Origin: Flavobacterium sp. HSC-32F16
GTDB lineage: Bacteria > Bacteroidota > Bacteroidia > Flavobacteriales > Flavobacteriaceae
Length of the DNA: 64,000 nucleotides
Direction of reading: 5' to 3'
Assembly (NCBI RefSeq): GCF_024171645.1
Contig: NZ_JALKAC010000005.1
Location: 186,001 to 250,000 of the forward strand
In this document: positions 15,849 through 23,960 of the stretch, piece by piece
Layout of the letters: every line of letters begins with the position of its first letter
How positions within the stretch are numbered: the stretch's first letter is position 1
Made by a program: the position numbers and the translations under genes
Notes under the pieces: generated by a model
The model's input: only the letters and a program-made list of their open reading frames with translations
Database searches by the model: none
Told to the model about the DNA's origin: nothing

Positions 15849-16367
15849 TTATCCGATTTTAGCTATTTGCACATCTAATTGGAATTTTCCATCAGCTGCG
15901 TTTTCGTTGATCAACTCAAAAAGCTCTAAAGCTCTTCTTGCGTTTTTCTCTTCTTCTCTTTGCTCAGCTACATACCACATCATAAAGTCTTCTGTAGCAT
16001 AATCATTCTCAGCTCTACATTTTGCGATTACTTTATTGATTGCCTGAGTAACTGCAATTTCGTTTTGCAAAGCAATTTCAAACACTTCTCTAAAAGAAGC
16101 AAATTCCTGCTGCACTTCTGGAACAGATGGCGTAACTGCAATCCCTCCCATGTCTGTAATATATTTGAAAACTTTTAGAAAATGCTCTCTTTCTTCTTCG
16201 GCTTGCTTGTACAAATAAGATGCTGTATGTGCATATCCGTTTCTATCCAACCATGCAGCCATAGCTAAATATTTGTTAGAAGCATCACTTTCTAATTTTG
16301 CCTGTAAGTTCAATATATTTTCGATTCCTTCAACTAATGAAGTACGTGTTCTTAGTAAATCTTTCAT
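15849..16367 (-). CDS. Ferritin (non-haem iron storage)
   Basis: Oxidises Fe(II) and stores iron inside a 24-subunit shell. The 172-residue, all-helical protein carries the ferritin metal-binding pattern: LESDASNKYLAMAAWLDRNG in helix A, EEEREHF in helix B, then LQNEIAVTQAINKV and EQREEEKNARRAL. No haem-ligand context typical of bacterioferritin was noticed. It is monocistronic and convergent with pepP. Confidence 0.93.
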   Translation of the reverse strand: MKDLLRTRTSLVEGIENILNLQAKLESDASNKYLAMAAWLDRNGYAHTASYLYKQAEEEREHFLKVFKYITDMGGIAVTPSVPEVQQEFASFREVFEIALQNEIAVTQAINKVIAKCRAENDYATEDFMMWYVAEQREEEKNARRALELFELINENAADGKFQLDVQIAKIG

Positions 16368-16456
16368 AAACTTTAATTTTTAGATGTGTAAAATTACAAA
16401 AATTAAAGAAGGCAGCTCTAAATGCTTGAAAATTTGGATTTAATCTAAGTAAGAAT

Positions 16457-16813
16457 CTAAATAAGCTCTACATTAACCATATTGCAAAGCATAGAATGTA
16501 AGTTGAGGGTGAATTTTGTTCCGTTTAATAAATCTCTTAACTGCACTATTTCGCAGATCGTAAGATTTCTGGAAAAATTTCTTTTGGTAGTTTCAATTAA
16601 CTGTGCGTCTGAATGATCAGACAAGTCGTAAAGCATGTTAAGAATGTCAACGCTGTTAACCTTTCTTTGAAAAATCAAAAAATCATGAATCTTATAACTT
16701 GACACGGTATCAACAAAATTGATGATTATACTATTCGTCAAATCACATTGATAACTATATCCTTTTTCGGTTTCAAATAATACTTTGGTGGTCAAATCAC
16801 TAACTAATGCCAT
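16457..16813 (-). CDS. Hypothetical protein
   Basis: A 118-residue soluble protein. The N-terminal half is beta-rich (TTKVLFETEKGYSYQCDLTNSIIINF) and the C-terminal half helical (VDILNMLYDLSDHSDAQLIETTKRN, LTICEIVQLRDLLNG). No signal peptide or known motif. It lies alone between ferritin and the alpha/beta hydrolase. Codon use is like that of its neighbours, supporting a real gene. Function unknown. Confidence 0.75.
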   Translation of the reverse strand: MALVSDLTTKVLFETEKGYSYQCDLTNSIIINFVDTVSSYKIHDFLIFQRKVNSVDILNMLYDLSDHSDAQLIETTKRNFSRNLTICEIVQLRDLLNGTKFTLNLHSMLCNMVNVELI

Positions 16814-17152
16814 TCTGATAAAATATAATAACGATGCAAAAATATAGAATTTAAAGCAATAAAAAACATAATTAAGACTAATTTAAAATAACAAAATCAT
16901 TTAATGTTCTTAAAAACAGCCTAAGTACAGTAAAGACCGTTGCATTCTACAATATTATTAATCTAATTTTAGAAACAAAAATTTAGAAATTATGCCCGTG
17001 CACGAGATAGGTTATCCGATTTTTGAAGAAAAACATCACTTTGCAATAAATAAATTTATAACTGTTTTAAAGATTTACCAATTAAATTAAGACATCACGG
17101 TATTTTACGTCAGCTTTCATAACTTTGTGCTTCACAACAAAAAATCTTCAGT
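16814..17152. other. Intergenic region upstream of the alpha/beta hydrolase
   Basis: This 339-base AT-rich spacer holds a -7 box at 17120-17127. A 32-codon plus-strand ORF (ATG 16992, TAA 17088-17090) begins MPVHEIGYPIFEE. It is too short and unsupported to call a gene. Nothing else stands out. Confidence 0.5.
17120..17127 (+). promoter_or_regulatory. -7 promoter box of the alpha/beta hydrolase
   Basis: TAACTTTG fits TAnnTTTG exactly. The implied start at about 17132 gives a leader of about 20 bases before the TTG start codon at 17153. Confidence 0.5.
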
Positions 17153-17929
17153 TTGAAAACGCTTTTATATAAAAATACTAAAATATCATATTCAGATTCT
17201 GGAACTGGAAACGCAATTGTTTTACTTCACGGCTTTCTGGAAAACAAAAAAATGTGGAAAGAGTATGTTGATTTATTCTCAGAAAAAAATCGTGTCATTA
17301 CTATCGATTTATTAGGTCACGGAGAATCTGATTCTTTGGGATACGTTCACGAAATGGAAGAAAATGCAAATGTTGTTAATGAAGTTTTGGAGCATTTAAA
17401 AATCGAAAAAGCGACGGTTTTAGGACATTCAATGGGCGGTTATGTTGGTTTGGCTTTCGCCGAATTGTACCCGCAGAAAATTCAAAAATTAGTTTTACAG
17501 AATTCAACTTCCAAAGAAGACAGTGCAGAGAAAAAATTAAATAGAACCCGCGCCATAAAAGCAGTAAAACAAAACTATGTAAATTTTATAAGCCTGGCAA
17601 TTGCCAATTTATTCAGCGAGAATAATAGAACCCGTTTTGCCGGCGAAATAGAAAAAGCGAAAGAGCAAGCTTTAAAAACATCTTTACAGGGAATTGTGGC
17701 GTCGCTTGAAGGAATGAAAATACGAAAAGACCGAGAATGGCTTTTACAGGAAAATCGTTTTCCAGTTTTACTGATTCTCGGAAAAAAAGATCCTGTTCTA
17801 AATTACGAGGAAAGCCTTGCACAAATTGAAGATACAACCGTAGAGTTAGTTTCTTTTGAAGATGGACACATGAGTCACATTGAAAACAAAGACGAATTAA
17901 AAGCTATTTTATTAGAGTTTTTCAACTAA
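17153..17929 (+). CDS. Alpha/beta-fold hydrolase, TTG start
   Basis: A 258-residue serine hydrolase. The oxyanion segment HGF is at residues 26-28, the nucleophile elbow GHSMGG at 91-96 (Ser93), the acid in LILGKKDPVL and the catalytic histidine in DGHMSHIE near the C-terminus. The start is TTG at 17153: an in-frame TAA lies at 17120-17122 with no ATG or GTG between. The next in-frame ATG (residue 34) would remove the oxyanion strand. Substrate unknown; the sequence resembles small esterases and the MenH-like group. It stands alone with a terminator after it. Confidence 0.9.
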   Translation: MKTLLYKNTKISYSDSGTGNAIVLLHGFLENKKMWKEYVDLFSEKNRVITIDLLGHGESDSLGYVHEMEENANVVNEVLEHLKIEKATVLGHSMGGYVGLAFAELYPQKIQKLVLQNSTSKEDSAEKKLNRTRAIKAVKQNYVNFISLAIANLFSENNRTRFAGEIEKAKEQALKTSLQGIVASLEGMKIRKDREWLLQENRFPVLLILGKKDPVLNYEESLAQIEDTTVELVSFEDGHMSHIENKDELKAILLEFFN

Positions 17930-17949
17930 ATAAAAAGTCATTAAAAGCA

Positions 17950-17992
17950 GAAAAGGCCATTTCGAAATACTCTCGAAACAGCCTTTCCTTCA
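17950..17992 (+). terminator. Probable terminator of the alpha/beta hydrolase
   Basis: AAAGGC..TTTCGA pairs with TCGAAA..GCCTTT around a short loop, with two mismatched bases in the middle. The following T tract is broken (TTTCCTTCATTTT), so strength is uncertain. Confidence 0.55.
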
Positions 17993-18007
17993 TTTTGGGG
18001 GCAAAAA

Positions 18008-18382
18008 TTATAATTTTGTAATAATGTCTTTTTTGAATTTTGCCAAAGTCGCTCTTGTTAATCCAAGATTCGCTTTTTTAGCATCGACAGCTAAGTAAAT
18101 AAAATACTGGCCGTCTTCAGAAACATCTATAATATGTATTTGATCCGTCAATGTAATTAAAATATCGTTGATTTTTTGTTCTAATCCAAGAGCTTTAATA
18201 GCGTTTAATTTTGCTTTTACTACTTCTAAATTATAAGCAGATGCTAATTCCGGATCAAAGTCTGGGTTTACAGAAAGTGAACAGTAAGACATTCCTGTCT
18301 CAACTTCAGTAACTGAAACTGCAATAAATCCGCTAACATTCTCTCTTAAATCATTTTGAAAATTCTGTAAAAAATCTGACAT
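18008..18382 (-). CDS. Roadblock/LC7-like protein, type B (cassette 1)
   Basis: A 124-residue protein whose strand-helix order (GFIAVSVTEVETGM, a long helix with NLEVVKAKLNAIKALG, ILITLTDQIHIIDV, FIYLAVDAKKANLGLTRATLAKF) fits a Roadblock/LC7-type dimerisation fold. The paralogue at 30031-30411 shares the segment DPELA.AYNLEVVKAKLNA.KAL and most of the C-terminus. It lies 23 bases downstream of another Roadblock-like gene on the same strand. Such proteins often act as GTPase partners (MglB type) or scaffolds, but no Ras-like GTPase gene is nearby. Fold assignment is inferred by eye. Confidence 0.75.
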   Translation of the reverse strand: MSDFLQNFQNDLRENVSGFIAVSVTEVETGMSYCSLSVNPDFDPELASAYNLEVVKAKLNAIKALGLEQKINDILITLTDQIHIIDVSEDGQYFIYLAVDAKKANLGLTRATLAKFKKDIITKL

Positions 18383-18405
18383 GTTTATATATATATTGGT
18401 TTAAA

Positions 18406-18726
18406 TTAATTATTGAAAACAGTATCCATTTTTCTAAGCAGCAGACCCATTTTACTTATATCTTTAGAAAGTAATGCTACACAATTATCGTCCTGGCTTT
18501 TGTTAGCAACTACAATCCCGTCATTATTCTTAATCATCACCTGTTTTAAATCTCCATTGTTAACATCTTCGGACATTTCCAAACACATTTTCAAAATCAT
18601 TCCAATCATTGCGGCTACATTTCCATCATATTCCAGATTAACAGATTCTAATAAAATTCCGTCGATATTAAAAGTAATTCCAGACTCTGCCCCAGTTTCT
18701 TCTACAAGTGTATTTAAATCAATCAT
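18406..18726 (-). CDS. Roadblock/LC7 domain protein, type A (cassette 1)
   Basis: A 106-residue protein of the Roadblock/LC7 type: IDGILLESVNLEYDGNVAAMIGMIL, then LKQVMIKNNDGIVVANKSQDDNCVALLSKDISKMGLLLR. The order of parts matches the paralogue at 29639-29995 (LNLDYGDSIAAMSAAIL, LKQLYLKSSDGVVVGNK, VFSKEGSNLGLLMH). It heads a two-gene operon with the type B gene. A divergent short gene starts at 19007. It may pair with the type B protein as a heterodimer; that is inference. Confidence 0.8.
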   Translation of the reverse strand: MIDLNTLVEETGAESGITFNIDGILLESVNLEYDGNVAAMIGMILKMCLEMSEDVNNGDLKQVMIKNNDGIVVANKSQDDNCVALLSKDISKMGLLLRKMDTVFNN

Positions 18727-18984
18727 ATAACATTAATTTTTAAGAAGGTCAAAGTTATTTTTAATAAAGAGATTTTTTTGATAAACACTTGTTAAAAAAA
18801 CAACCGCGCCCAACTATCTGAATCACTTTTGTTTATCCGATAATTAAACACAATTTTTAAAAGAAAATCATTAAAAAAATTTAACAGAAAAAAGAGATTT
18901 ATTCAAAATTCAAACATTTTGATTCATAAAACTCAAAATGAAATTATCCTACCCTCACAAACTCAGTATACTAGAAGTTTTTCG

Positions 18985-18992
18985 TAAATTTG
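18985..18992 (+). promoter_or_regulatory. -7 promoter box of the cassette 1 short gene
   Basis: TAAATTTG fits TAnnTTTG exactly and lies 14 bases before the ATG at 19007. It falls inside the longer reading frame that begins at 18938, which is the main reason for choosing the later start. Confidence 0.5.
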
Positions 18993-19006
18993 CAAAAAAT
19001 TATCCA

Positions 19007-19150
19007 ATGAAAACAGTTGACGAATTACGCTTTGACTTAAATGTAAAACTGATGAAGTTTAGAAGATTTCGTTTTGAAAACGGACCTATAAACAGCAGTA
19101 ATTCACAAGAACCTTCAAAGAAAGGTTTCTTTAAAAAAATATTTAGTTAA
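19007..19150 (+). CDS. Short basic protein divergent to Roadblock cassette 1
   Basis: Forty-seven residues from the ATG at 19007 (70 if started at 18938). The N-terminal part is a charged helix (MKTVDELRFDLNVKLMKFRRF). The C-terminus PSKKGFFKKIFS is basic and aromatic, like an amphipathic membrane- or partner-binding tail. The short gene beside cassette 2 (29252-29458) has a comparable helix followed by KPSKGIFKSISDFF. Both are divergent from a Roadblock pair, so they are probably homologous members of the same cassette. A strong terminator follows. No known family. Confidence 0.6.
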   Translation: MKTVDELRFDLNVKLMKFRRFRFENGPINSSNSQEPSKKGFFKKIFS

Positions 19151-19161
19151 AAACTACTTAC

Positions 19162-19205
19162 AAAAAGGCGCAATAATTATTGAATAATTATTGCGCCTTT
19201 TTCCT
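19162..19205 (+). terminator. Rho-independent terminator of the cassette 1 short gene
   Basis: A 20-bp inverted repeat (19162-19181 with 19183-19202) with a GGCGC/GCGCC core, preceded by A's and ending in a T run. Confidence 0.92.
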
Positions 19206-19556
19206 TTATGATGTGAACCTTATCTTTTTATAAATTAATCCCATTATTAAAATATTGGATTACATTTTTAATTTCATTATTTCACAAGCATTTTTCTTCT
19301 TCTTCAAATTTCGTAATGTCTTTTTATTTGCAAATTGTCTTTTTAAAATCAATATTTGTTTCACGAATAATCAACGAAAAACAATTTCTGCAAAAATCAA
19401 AAACGATCATTTCCCGTTACTTTTACAGCACTTTTAGTCTATTTGCAATTTATACATTTTTTCGAGGCAGACTAAAAAAACAGGCAAACGTTAAAATTGC
19501 CTCTATTTTGTTTATCGACCGTCTTATTAAATCGCTTATTAAATAAATATTCTGAA
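19206..19556. other. Intergenic region without a supported gene
   Basis: About 350 AT-rich bases between the cassette 1 terminator and the stop of the AddB-like gene. A 76-codon plus-strand frame (19316-19546) and an overlapping 60-codon frame exist. Their translations are Phe/Ile/Lys-rich, with no homologue-like motif or promoter box, so neither is called. Confidence 0.5.
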
Positions 19557-22319
19557 CTATACTTTTTCAGCAAAAGGAATGTTGACATCAAAGATTTCAT
19601 TTAACAGCAAAACCATTTCTTCAATATAATTATTCAAAACGGCTTTATTAACGATACTATCCAAATCTTTCTCTTCTTTAAATCCAAAAGGCAAAAAACC
19701 AGACTTCAGATTTTTAAACGAAATGATTCCAACTTCAATTGGAGTTTCTCCCGCTTCTTTCTCGTACATAAAAGCATAAGCCAAAACCTGAATGATTTTG
19801 TCGTTTTTAAGCTCTTCTGTTAATCCATTCCATGATTTCAGTACTACATTTGCTTTTTCGACTTTTCCGGTCTTATAATCAACGATTCTTATTTTTCCGT
19901 TCCGAAGTTCAATTCTATCAACATTTCCTTTAATTAAAACCGGAAATGGCAAAGCAGGATGATGTAATTCACGTTCAAAAGTTTTTTCTAATGCAATAAT
20001 CTGAATTGCATCGCCATTCTTGATCGATTCTAATTCTATTTTTAAAAAATTAGAAACATTTCTTTTTGCAACTTCAAAAGCCAGAAGGTTTCTTCCTTTT
20101 TTAATTTCTCCTTCTTTATAAACTACTTTAAACTGTTTCAAAACTTCTTCGTCTAACAATTTAAAACAATTTAAAATATCAGATTCCGATATAAACTTTC
20201 CAATAAATGGTTCATACAAAGCTTTTAATGTTTCGTGAATTATGGTTCCCAGAGTATTCAGCGCAATATTTTCTTCCACCTCTTCGACTTCACGAATCCG
20301 AAGGATTTTTTGAAAGTAAAACTCAATAGGATTCCGAATATAACTTGTTAATGCCGATGGCGAAAATCCTGTTGTCGCAATTTCTTTCAATCGTTCCATA
20401 ATAGCGTCTGATTTAGAAATTACCATTGGCTGGTATGCCGTACTAGGCAATACAGGATTGTAAATATCAAAAGTCAAATTATGTTTTGATTTTTTTTCAA
20501 CTTCAAGCTGTGTTATAAAACGGCTTCGTTCTCCGGCATCTAATCCTTCATTTTCGGTATTATAAATCAGATAAATATTTTTTGCCCGCTGTAGTAAATG
20601 ATAGAAGTGATAGGTATAAATAGCATCTTTTTCTTTAAAAGTAGGCAGGCCCAGTTCTTTTTTAACATCATAAGGAATAAACGAATTTTGAGATTTTCCC
20701 GCAGGAAATTTTCCTTCATTCATTGAAGTTACAATTACCGTATCAAAATCAAGAACACGACTTTCCAAAACTCCCATAATTTGAAGTCCGCGCAAAGGTT
20801 CTCCTTCAAAAGAAACTTCGGCAACATCAATTATTTGTTTATAAATAGCATGAAGCGTGTCAATATTGTCGATATGTTTATGCTGGGAATAATAATTAAT
20901 AAGCTTATTGATTACCTTAAAAACGGCATAAACAAAAGTTTTGGCAATTTTTTCTTCTTCATTATCATTACTAAAGTTCTGTTTAATTAGAAGTAAAATG
21001 GCCGAGATATTTTCAAGAACAGCTATAGATCCGTTCTCCCATTTCTGAAACAATAAAGAAAATAGTTTAGACTGATTTGAATTGAGTTCTAAAATTTTAT
21101 TCAGAGTAATAAACGTATAATTATTCTCTTTTATAATTCGCACCAAATGATTGGCTCCTGCGTATGGCTCAACTAACGGATGAGTCAGAATATCAAGTAC
21201 ATCTTTGTAGTAAAAAACATAACTGCCTCCTGAACGAGAAAGCGCATTTGTATGCATTTTAAAAAACTTAGCAACCAATATCTGCGATGGATTATTTTTT
21301 CCTGAATATCCCATAGTAATATTCAAAGCCCCAACTGATGATGGAAGTGAATATAATACTGGAATTAATAGATTTTCTTCGCCCAAAACCACTGCAACTT
21401 TATCAAGAGATGCTGCTGGATTTTCATTAATTAAATCCTCAATAATACTTCCTGCAATTTTTGCCTGTCCAATAGTTTTTGGAGTACCAATAACTTTAAT
21501 ATTTTTAGATTGAGAAAAATCGTCTACAATCCATTCGAAGGGATGAAATTTGTAATGCTTCCAACTCTCTTTAAAACGACGTACAAAAAGTCCCGCATCG
21601 TGAAAGGGATCATTCAAAAATGCCTGATCCACGTCCCAGTAAATTTTAGCCTGATCTAAAGCTAAAAGATGCTGCACTATTTTTTCTTCGGCAGCATTTA
21701 AGGCATTAAATCCTGCAAATATAAAATTGCGATTTGAAATTGTATTCGAAAAGTGATTTAGATTATTTACTGCTTCCCTGTAAATCAAGCCCTGATAACC
21801 AATAGCTTTATTCAAAAGATGATTATAAAGCGAATCGTAATAAAGCGGGAGCAATTTCCAAAAGTCAATATAATTCTCTAGAAGTTTTGTTTTATTTTCT
21901 ACCTCAATTCCCCATTTCTTGATATCTTCAATATCTTTCAAATAAGACAATACATGATAGGGGTCTAAAAGATAACGATCGATTTCATTAAAGTCCTGCA
22001 AAAGGGTTTTTGCCCAATTGGCAAATAACTCAAAAGACTGCTGATTTTGTTTTTCTGTAACAGACAAATACACTTCGTAGAACTCAAACAAAAGCTCAAT
22101 AGAGTCAATAGCCCTAATTGAAGCCACATCCTGTACAAAATCTTCAATACTGATAATTTCAGGAGAAAGAATGGTTTTCTCGGTTTCCTTTTTCAAAGCT
22201 TCAATTAAGAAAACCTTTGCCCTTTTGTTTGGCAAAATGATCGTAGTTTCAGTAAGTTTATTTGAGTAATTCTGAATTACAACCGCTGCTATTTTTTCTA
22301 AAAAAGAAGTATTTATCAT
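19557..22319 (-). CDS. PD-(D/E)XK nuclease family protein, AddB-like
   Basis: Predicted partner of an AddA-type helicase-nuclease in double-strand break end processing. About 920 residues from the ATG at 22319; an ATG 27 bases further upstream lies inside the hairpin terminating ompA and is rejected. The N-terminal domain is inactivated-helicase-like (ILPNKRAKVFLIEAL), as in AddB. The C-terminal RecB-type nuclease motif is clear: GNVDRIELRNGKIRIVDYKTG, with the Asp, the DYK and the supporting Lys. No intact Walker A was seen. Its probable partner at 25239-28397 is separated from it by two unrelated genes on the same strand. Confidence 0.88.
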   Translation of the reverse strand: MINTSFLEKIAAVVIQNYSNKLTETTIILPNKRAKVFLIEALKKETEKTILSPEIISIEDFVQDVASIRAIDSIELLFEFYEVYLSVTEKQNQQSFELFANWAKTLLQDFNEIDRYLLDPYHVLSYLKDIEDIKKWGIEVENKTKLLENYIDFWKLLPLYYDSLYNHLLNKAIGYQGLIYREAVNNLNHFSNTISNRNFIFAGFNALNAAEEKIVQHLLALDQAKIYWDVDQAFLNDPFHDAGLFVRRFKESWKHYKFHPFEWIVDDFSQSKNIKVIGTPKTIGQAKIAGSIIEDLINENPAASLDKVAVVLGEENLLIPVLYSLPSSVGALNITMGYSGKNNPSQILVAKFFKMHTNALSRSGGSYVFYYKDVLDILTHPLVEPYAGANHLVRIIKENNYTFITLNKILELNSNQSKLFSLLFQKWENGSIAVLENISAILLLIKQNFSNDNEEEKIAKTFVYAVFKVINKLINYYSQHKHIDNIDTLHAIYKQIIDVAEVSFEGEPLRGLQIMGVLESRVLDFDTVIVTSMNEGKFPAGKSQNSFIPYDVKKELGLPTFKEKDAIYTYHFYHLLQRAKNIYLIYNTENEGLDAGERSRFITQLEVEKKSKHNLTFDIYNPVLPSTAYQPMVISKSDAIMERLKEIATTGFSPSALTSYIRNPIEFYFQKILRIREVEEVEENIALNTLGTIIHETLKALYEPFIGKFISESDILNCFKLLDEEVLKQFKVVYKEGEIKKGRNLLAFEVAKRNVSNFLKIELESIKNGDAIQIIALEKTFERELHHPALPFPVLIKGNVDRIELRNGKIRIVDYKTGKVEKANVVLKSWNGLTEELKNDKIIQVLAYAFMYEKEAGETPIEVGIISFKNLKSGFLPFGFKEEKDLDSIVNKAVLNNYIEEMVLLLNEIFDVNIPFAEKV

Positions 22320-22330
22320 TTGATAAAAAT

Positions 22331-22361
22331 AAAAAAAGCCATTCAATTAAGAATGGCTTTT
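22331..22361 (-). terminator. Rho-independent terminator of the OmpA/TSP3 gene
   Basis: On the minus strand AAAAGCCATTC pairs with GAATGGCTTTT around a 6-base loop and is followed by a long T run. It overlaps the rejected longer start of the downstream nuclease gene. Confidence 0.9.
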
Positions 22362-22383
22362 AGTATTTATTTACAAAAGTAAA

Positions 22384-23847
22384 TTATAGTTTACCTTGGT
22401 ATTTAGAACCTACGTGTTTAATTTCAGTTCTTCTGTTTTGAGCTTTACCTGCAGCAGTTTTGTTACTAGCAACTGGTTGAGAAGATCCAAATCCTTTAGC
22501 TTCTAAGTTATCAGCGCTAACACCTCTTTCAACTAAAGCGTTTAATACCGCATTAGCTCTGTCTTGAGATAATTTATCGTTTACTTTAGCAGAACCTGTA
22601 CTATCTGTGTGTCCTTCAATAGAGAATTTCGCGTTTGGATAGTTTTTAAGGATTTCTTTAATAGCGTCTAATCTAGCTGGAGTTTCTTTGTCACCAGTTT
22701 TGAATGTAGCTTTACCAGAGTTAAAGTAGATTGCTCTAGCTTGAACTTTAAGATCCTCTAAAGCTTGAGAGCTTACTTCAGGACATCCTCTGTTACTAGC
22801 TGGACCAGGAACTGTAGGACAATCGTCATCTTTATCTAAAACACCATCTTTATCAGCGTCTAAGAATGGACAACCACCATTTTCTTTAGGACCAGCAACT
22901 GTAGGACATTTATCATCTTTATCAGCGATACCGTCACCGTCAGTGTCAGGACAACCTTTTAAAGCAGCTAAACCAGCAACATCTGGACAAGCGTCATCTT
23001 TATCAGCAACACCGTCTCCGTCTCTATCAGGACATCCGTTTAATGCAGCTAAACCAAATTCAGTTGGACAAGCGTCAGAAGCATCAACAATTCCGTCTCC
23101 GTCAGTATCAGGACATCCGTTGAATTGTTTTAAACCAGCAACATCTGGACAAGCATCATCTTTGTCGTAGATTCCGTCTCCGTCAGTATCTTTACCTCCG
23201 AATTTGAAAACTAAACCAGCAGTGTGCTGGAAGTGAGATGGAGCATCTGGAGCTCCAGAAGCATCTTGTCTATCTCCACTAACAGACCATTTGTATCTTG
23301 TAGCTAATTCAAGACCAATAGCATCAGTAAACCAGAAAGTAACACCAGCACCTGGGTTAACAGTTCCGTAGCTGCTATCTCCGAAGAAAGTATAACCTCC
23401 ACCAACAGATAACGAAGGATCAACCACTTTAGATTTGATTAATTCTTGGAAGCTGTATTTGATAGTAGCATCAATTCCGTAGTACATTAAGTCACCAGGA
23501 TTAGTAACAACATTTCCTCTTGAATCATGCCCTGGAGCAGTTGGAGCGAAAGTTACATATTTATCAATTTTGTTTACAGATCCTTGTAAACCAACTGAGA
23601 AACCACTACCTACATATCTTGACACACCAATGTAAGATAAAGAAGGAAGAATATTCCAGTTGTCTTTTACAGCGAATGGCTGAGAAAAGTGCTGATCAAA
23701 AAACCCATGACCAGCACCAGAACTAGTCCTAGTGTCTACGGCATTAACTCCAAAAGAGATAGCCCATGGATTGTTACTGTCTTGTGCGTGAGAACTTAAA
23801 CCCATCACCATCATCACAGCAACTAAAAGTTTGTTAAGATGTTTCAT
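22384..23847 (-). CDS. OmpA-family outer-membrane protein with thrombospondin type 3 repeats
   Basis: A 487-residue major outer-membrane protein of the OprF/OmpA group. It has a signal peptide ending SSHA (about residue 21) and an N-terminal beta-barrel (about 22-220). Five Asp-rich TSP3 calcium-binding units follow (D.DGDGI.DKDD.CP type, about 232-355). The C-terminal OmpA peptidoglycan-binding domain has FSIEGHTDSTGSA and NRRTEIKH. The barrel spans the outer membrane and the OmpA domain tethers it to the cell wall. A strong promoter and terminator frame it, so it is monocistronic and probably highly expressed. Confidence 0.94.
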   Translation of the reverse strand: MKHLNKLLVAVMMVMGLSSHAQDSNNPWAISFGVNAVDTRTSSGAGHGFFDQHFSQPFAVKDNWNILPSLSYIGVSRYVGSGFSVGLQGSVNKIDKYVTFAPTAPGHDSRGNVVTNPGDLMYYGIDATIKYSFQELIKSKVVDPSLSVGGGYTFFGDSSYGTVNPGAGVTFWFTDAIGLELATRYKWSVSGDRQDASGAPDAPSHFQHTAGLVFKFGGKDTDGDGIYDKDDACPDVAGLKQFNGCPDTDGDGIVDASDACPTEFGLAALNGCPDRDGDGVADKDDACPDVAGLAALKGCPDTDGDGIADKDDKCPTVAGPKENGGCPFLDADKDGVLDKDDDCPTVPGPASNRGCPEVSSQALEDLKVQARAIYFNSGKATFKTGDKETPARLDAIKEILKNYPNAKFSIEGHTDSTGSAKVNDKLSQDRANAVLNALVERGVSADNLEAKGFGSSQPVASNKTAAGKAQNRRTEIKHVGSKYQGKL

Positions 23848-23884
23848 ACTTAATTTTTTTAATTACAATTTAGTTAATTACAAG

Positions 23885-23914
23885 CAAAAGTAACACCAAA
23901 TTTTTTAAATACAA
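23885..23914 (-). promoter_or_regulatory. Predicted promoter of the OmpA/TSP3 gene
   Basis: Minus-strand -7 box TACTTTTG (23885-23892), a 19-base spacer and a TTG -33 element (23912-23914). Both elements and the spacing fit the Bacteroidota consensus. The implied leader is about 30 bases. Confidence 0.7.
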
Positions 23915-23960
23915 AATCAAATGTTAAAAAAAACCTACAAAAATTCACCAAATATGGTAA

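Noticed and set aside
16992..17090. 32-codon plus-strand ORF
   Set aside because: Too short, with no promoter box or homologous neighbour to support it.
19255..19546. Two overlapping plus-strand frames in the spacer before the AddB-like gene
   Set aside because: Composition is that of translated AT-rich spacer (Phe, Ile, Lys), with no promoter box, motif or paralogue.
22943..23170. Plus-strand frame rich in SGQ and PSPS units
   Set aside because: It is the antisense of the TSP3 calcium repeats of the OmpA-type gene.
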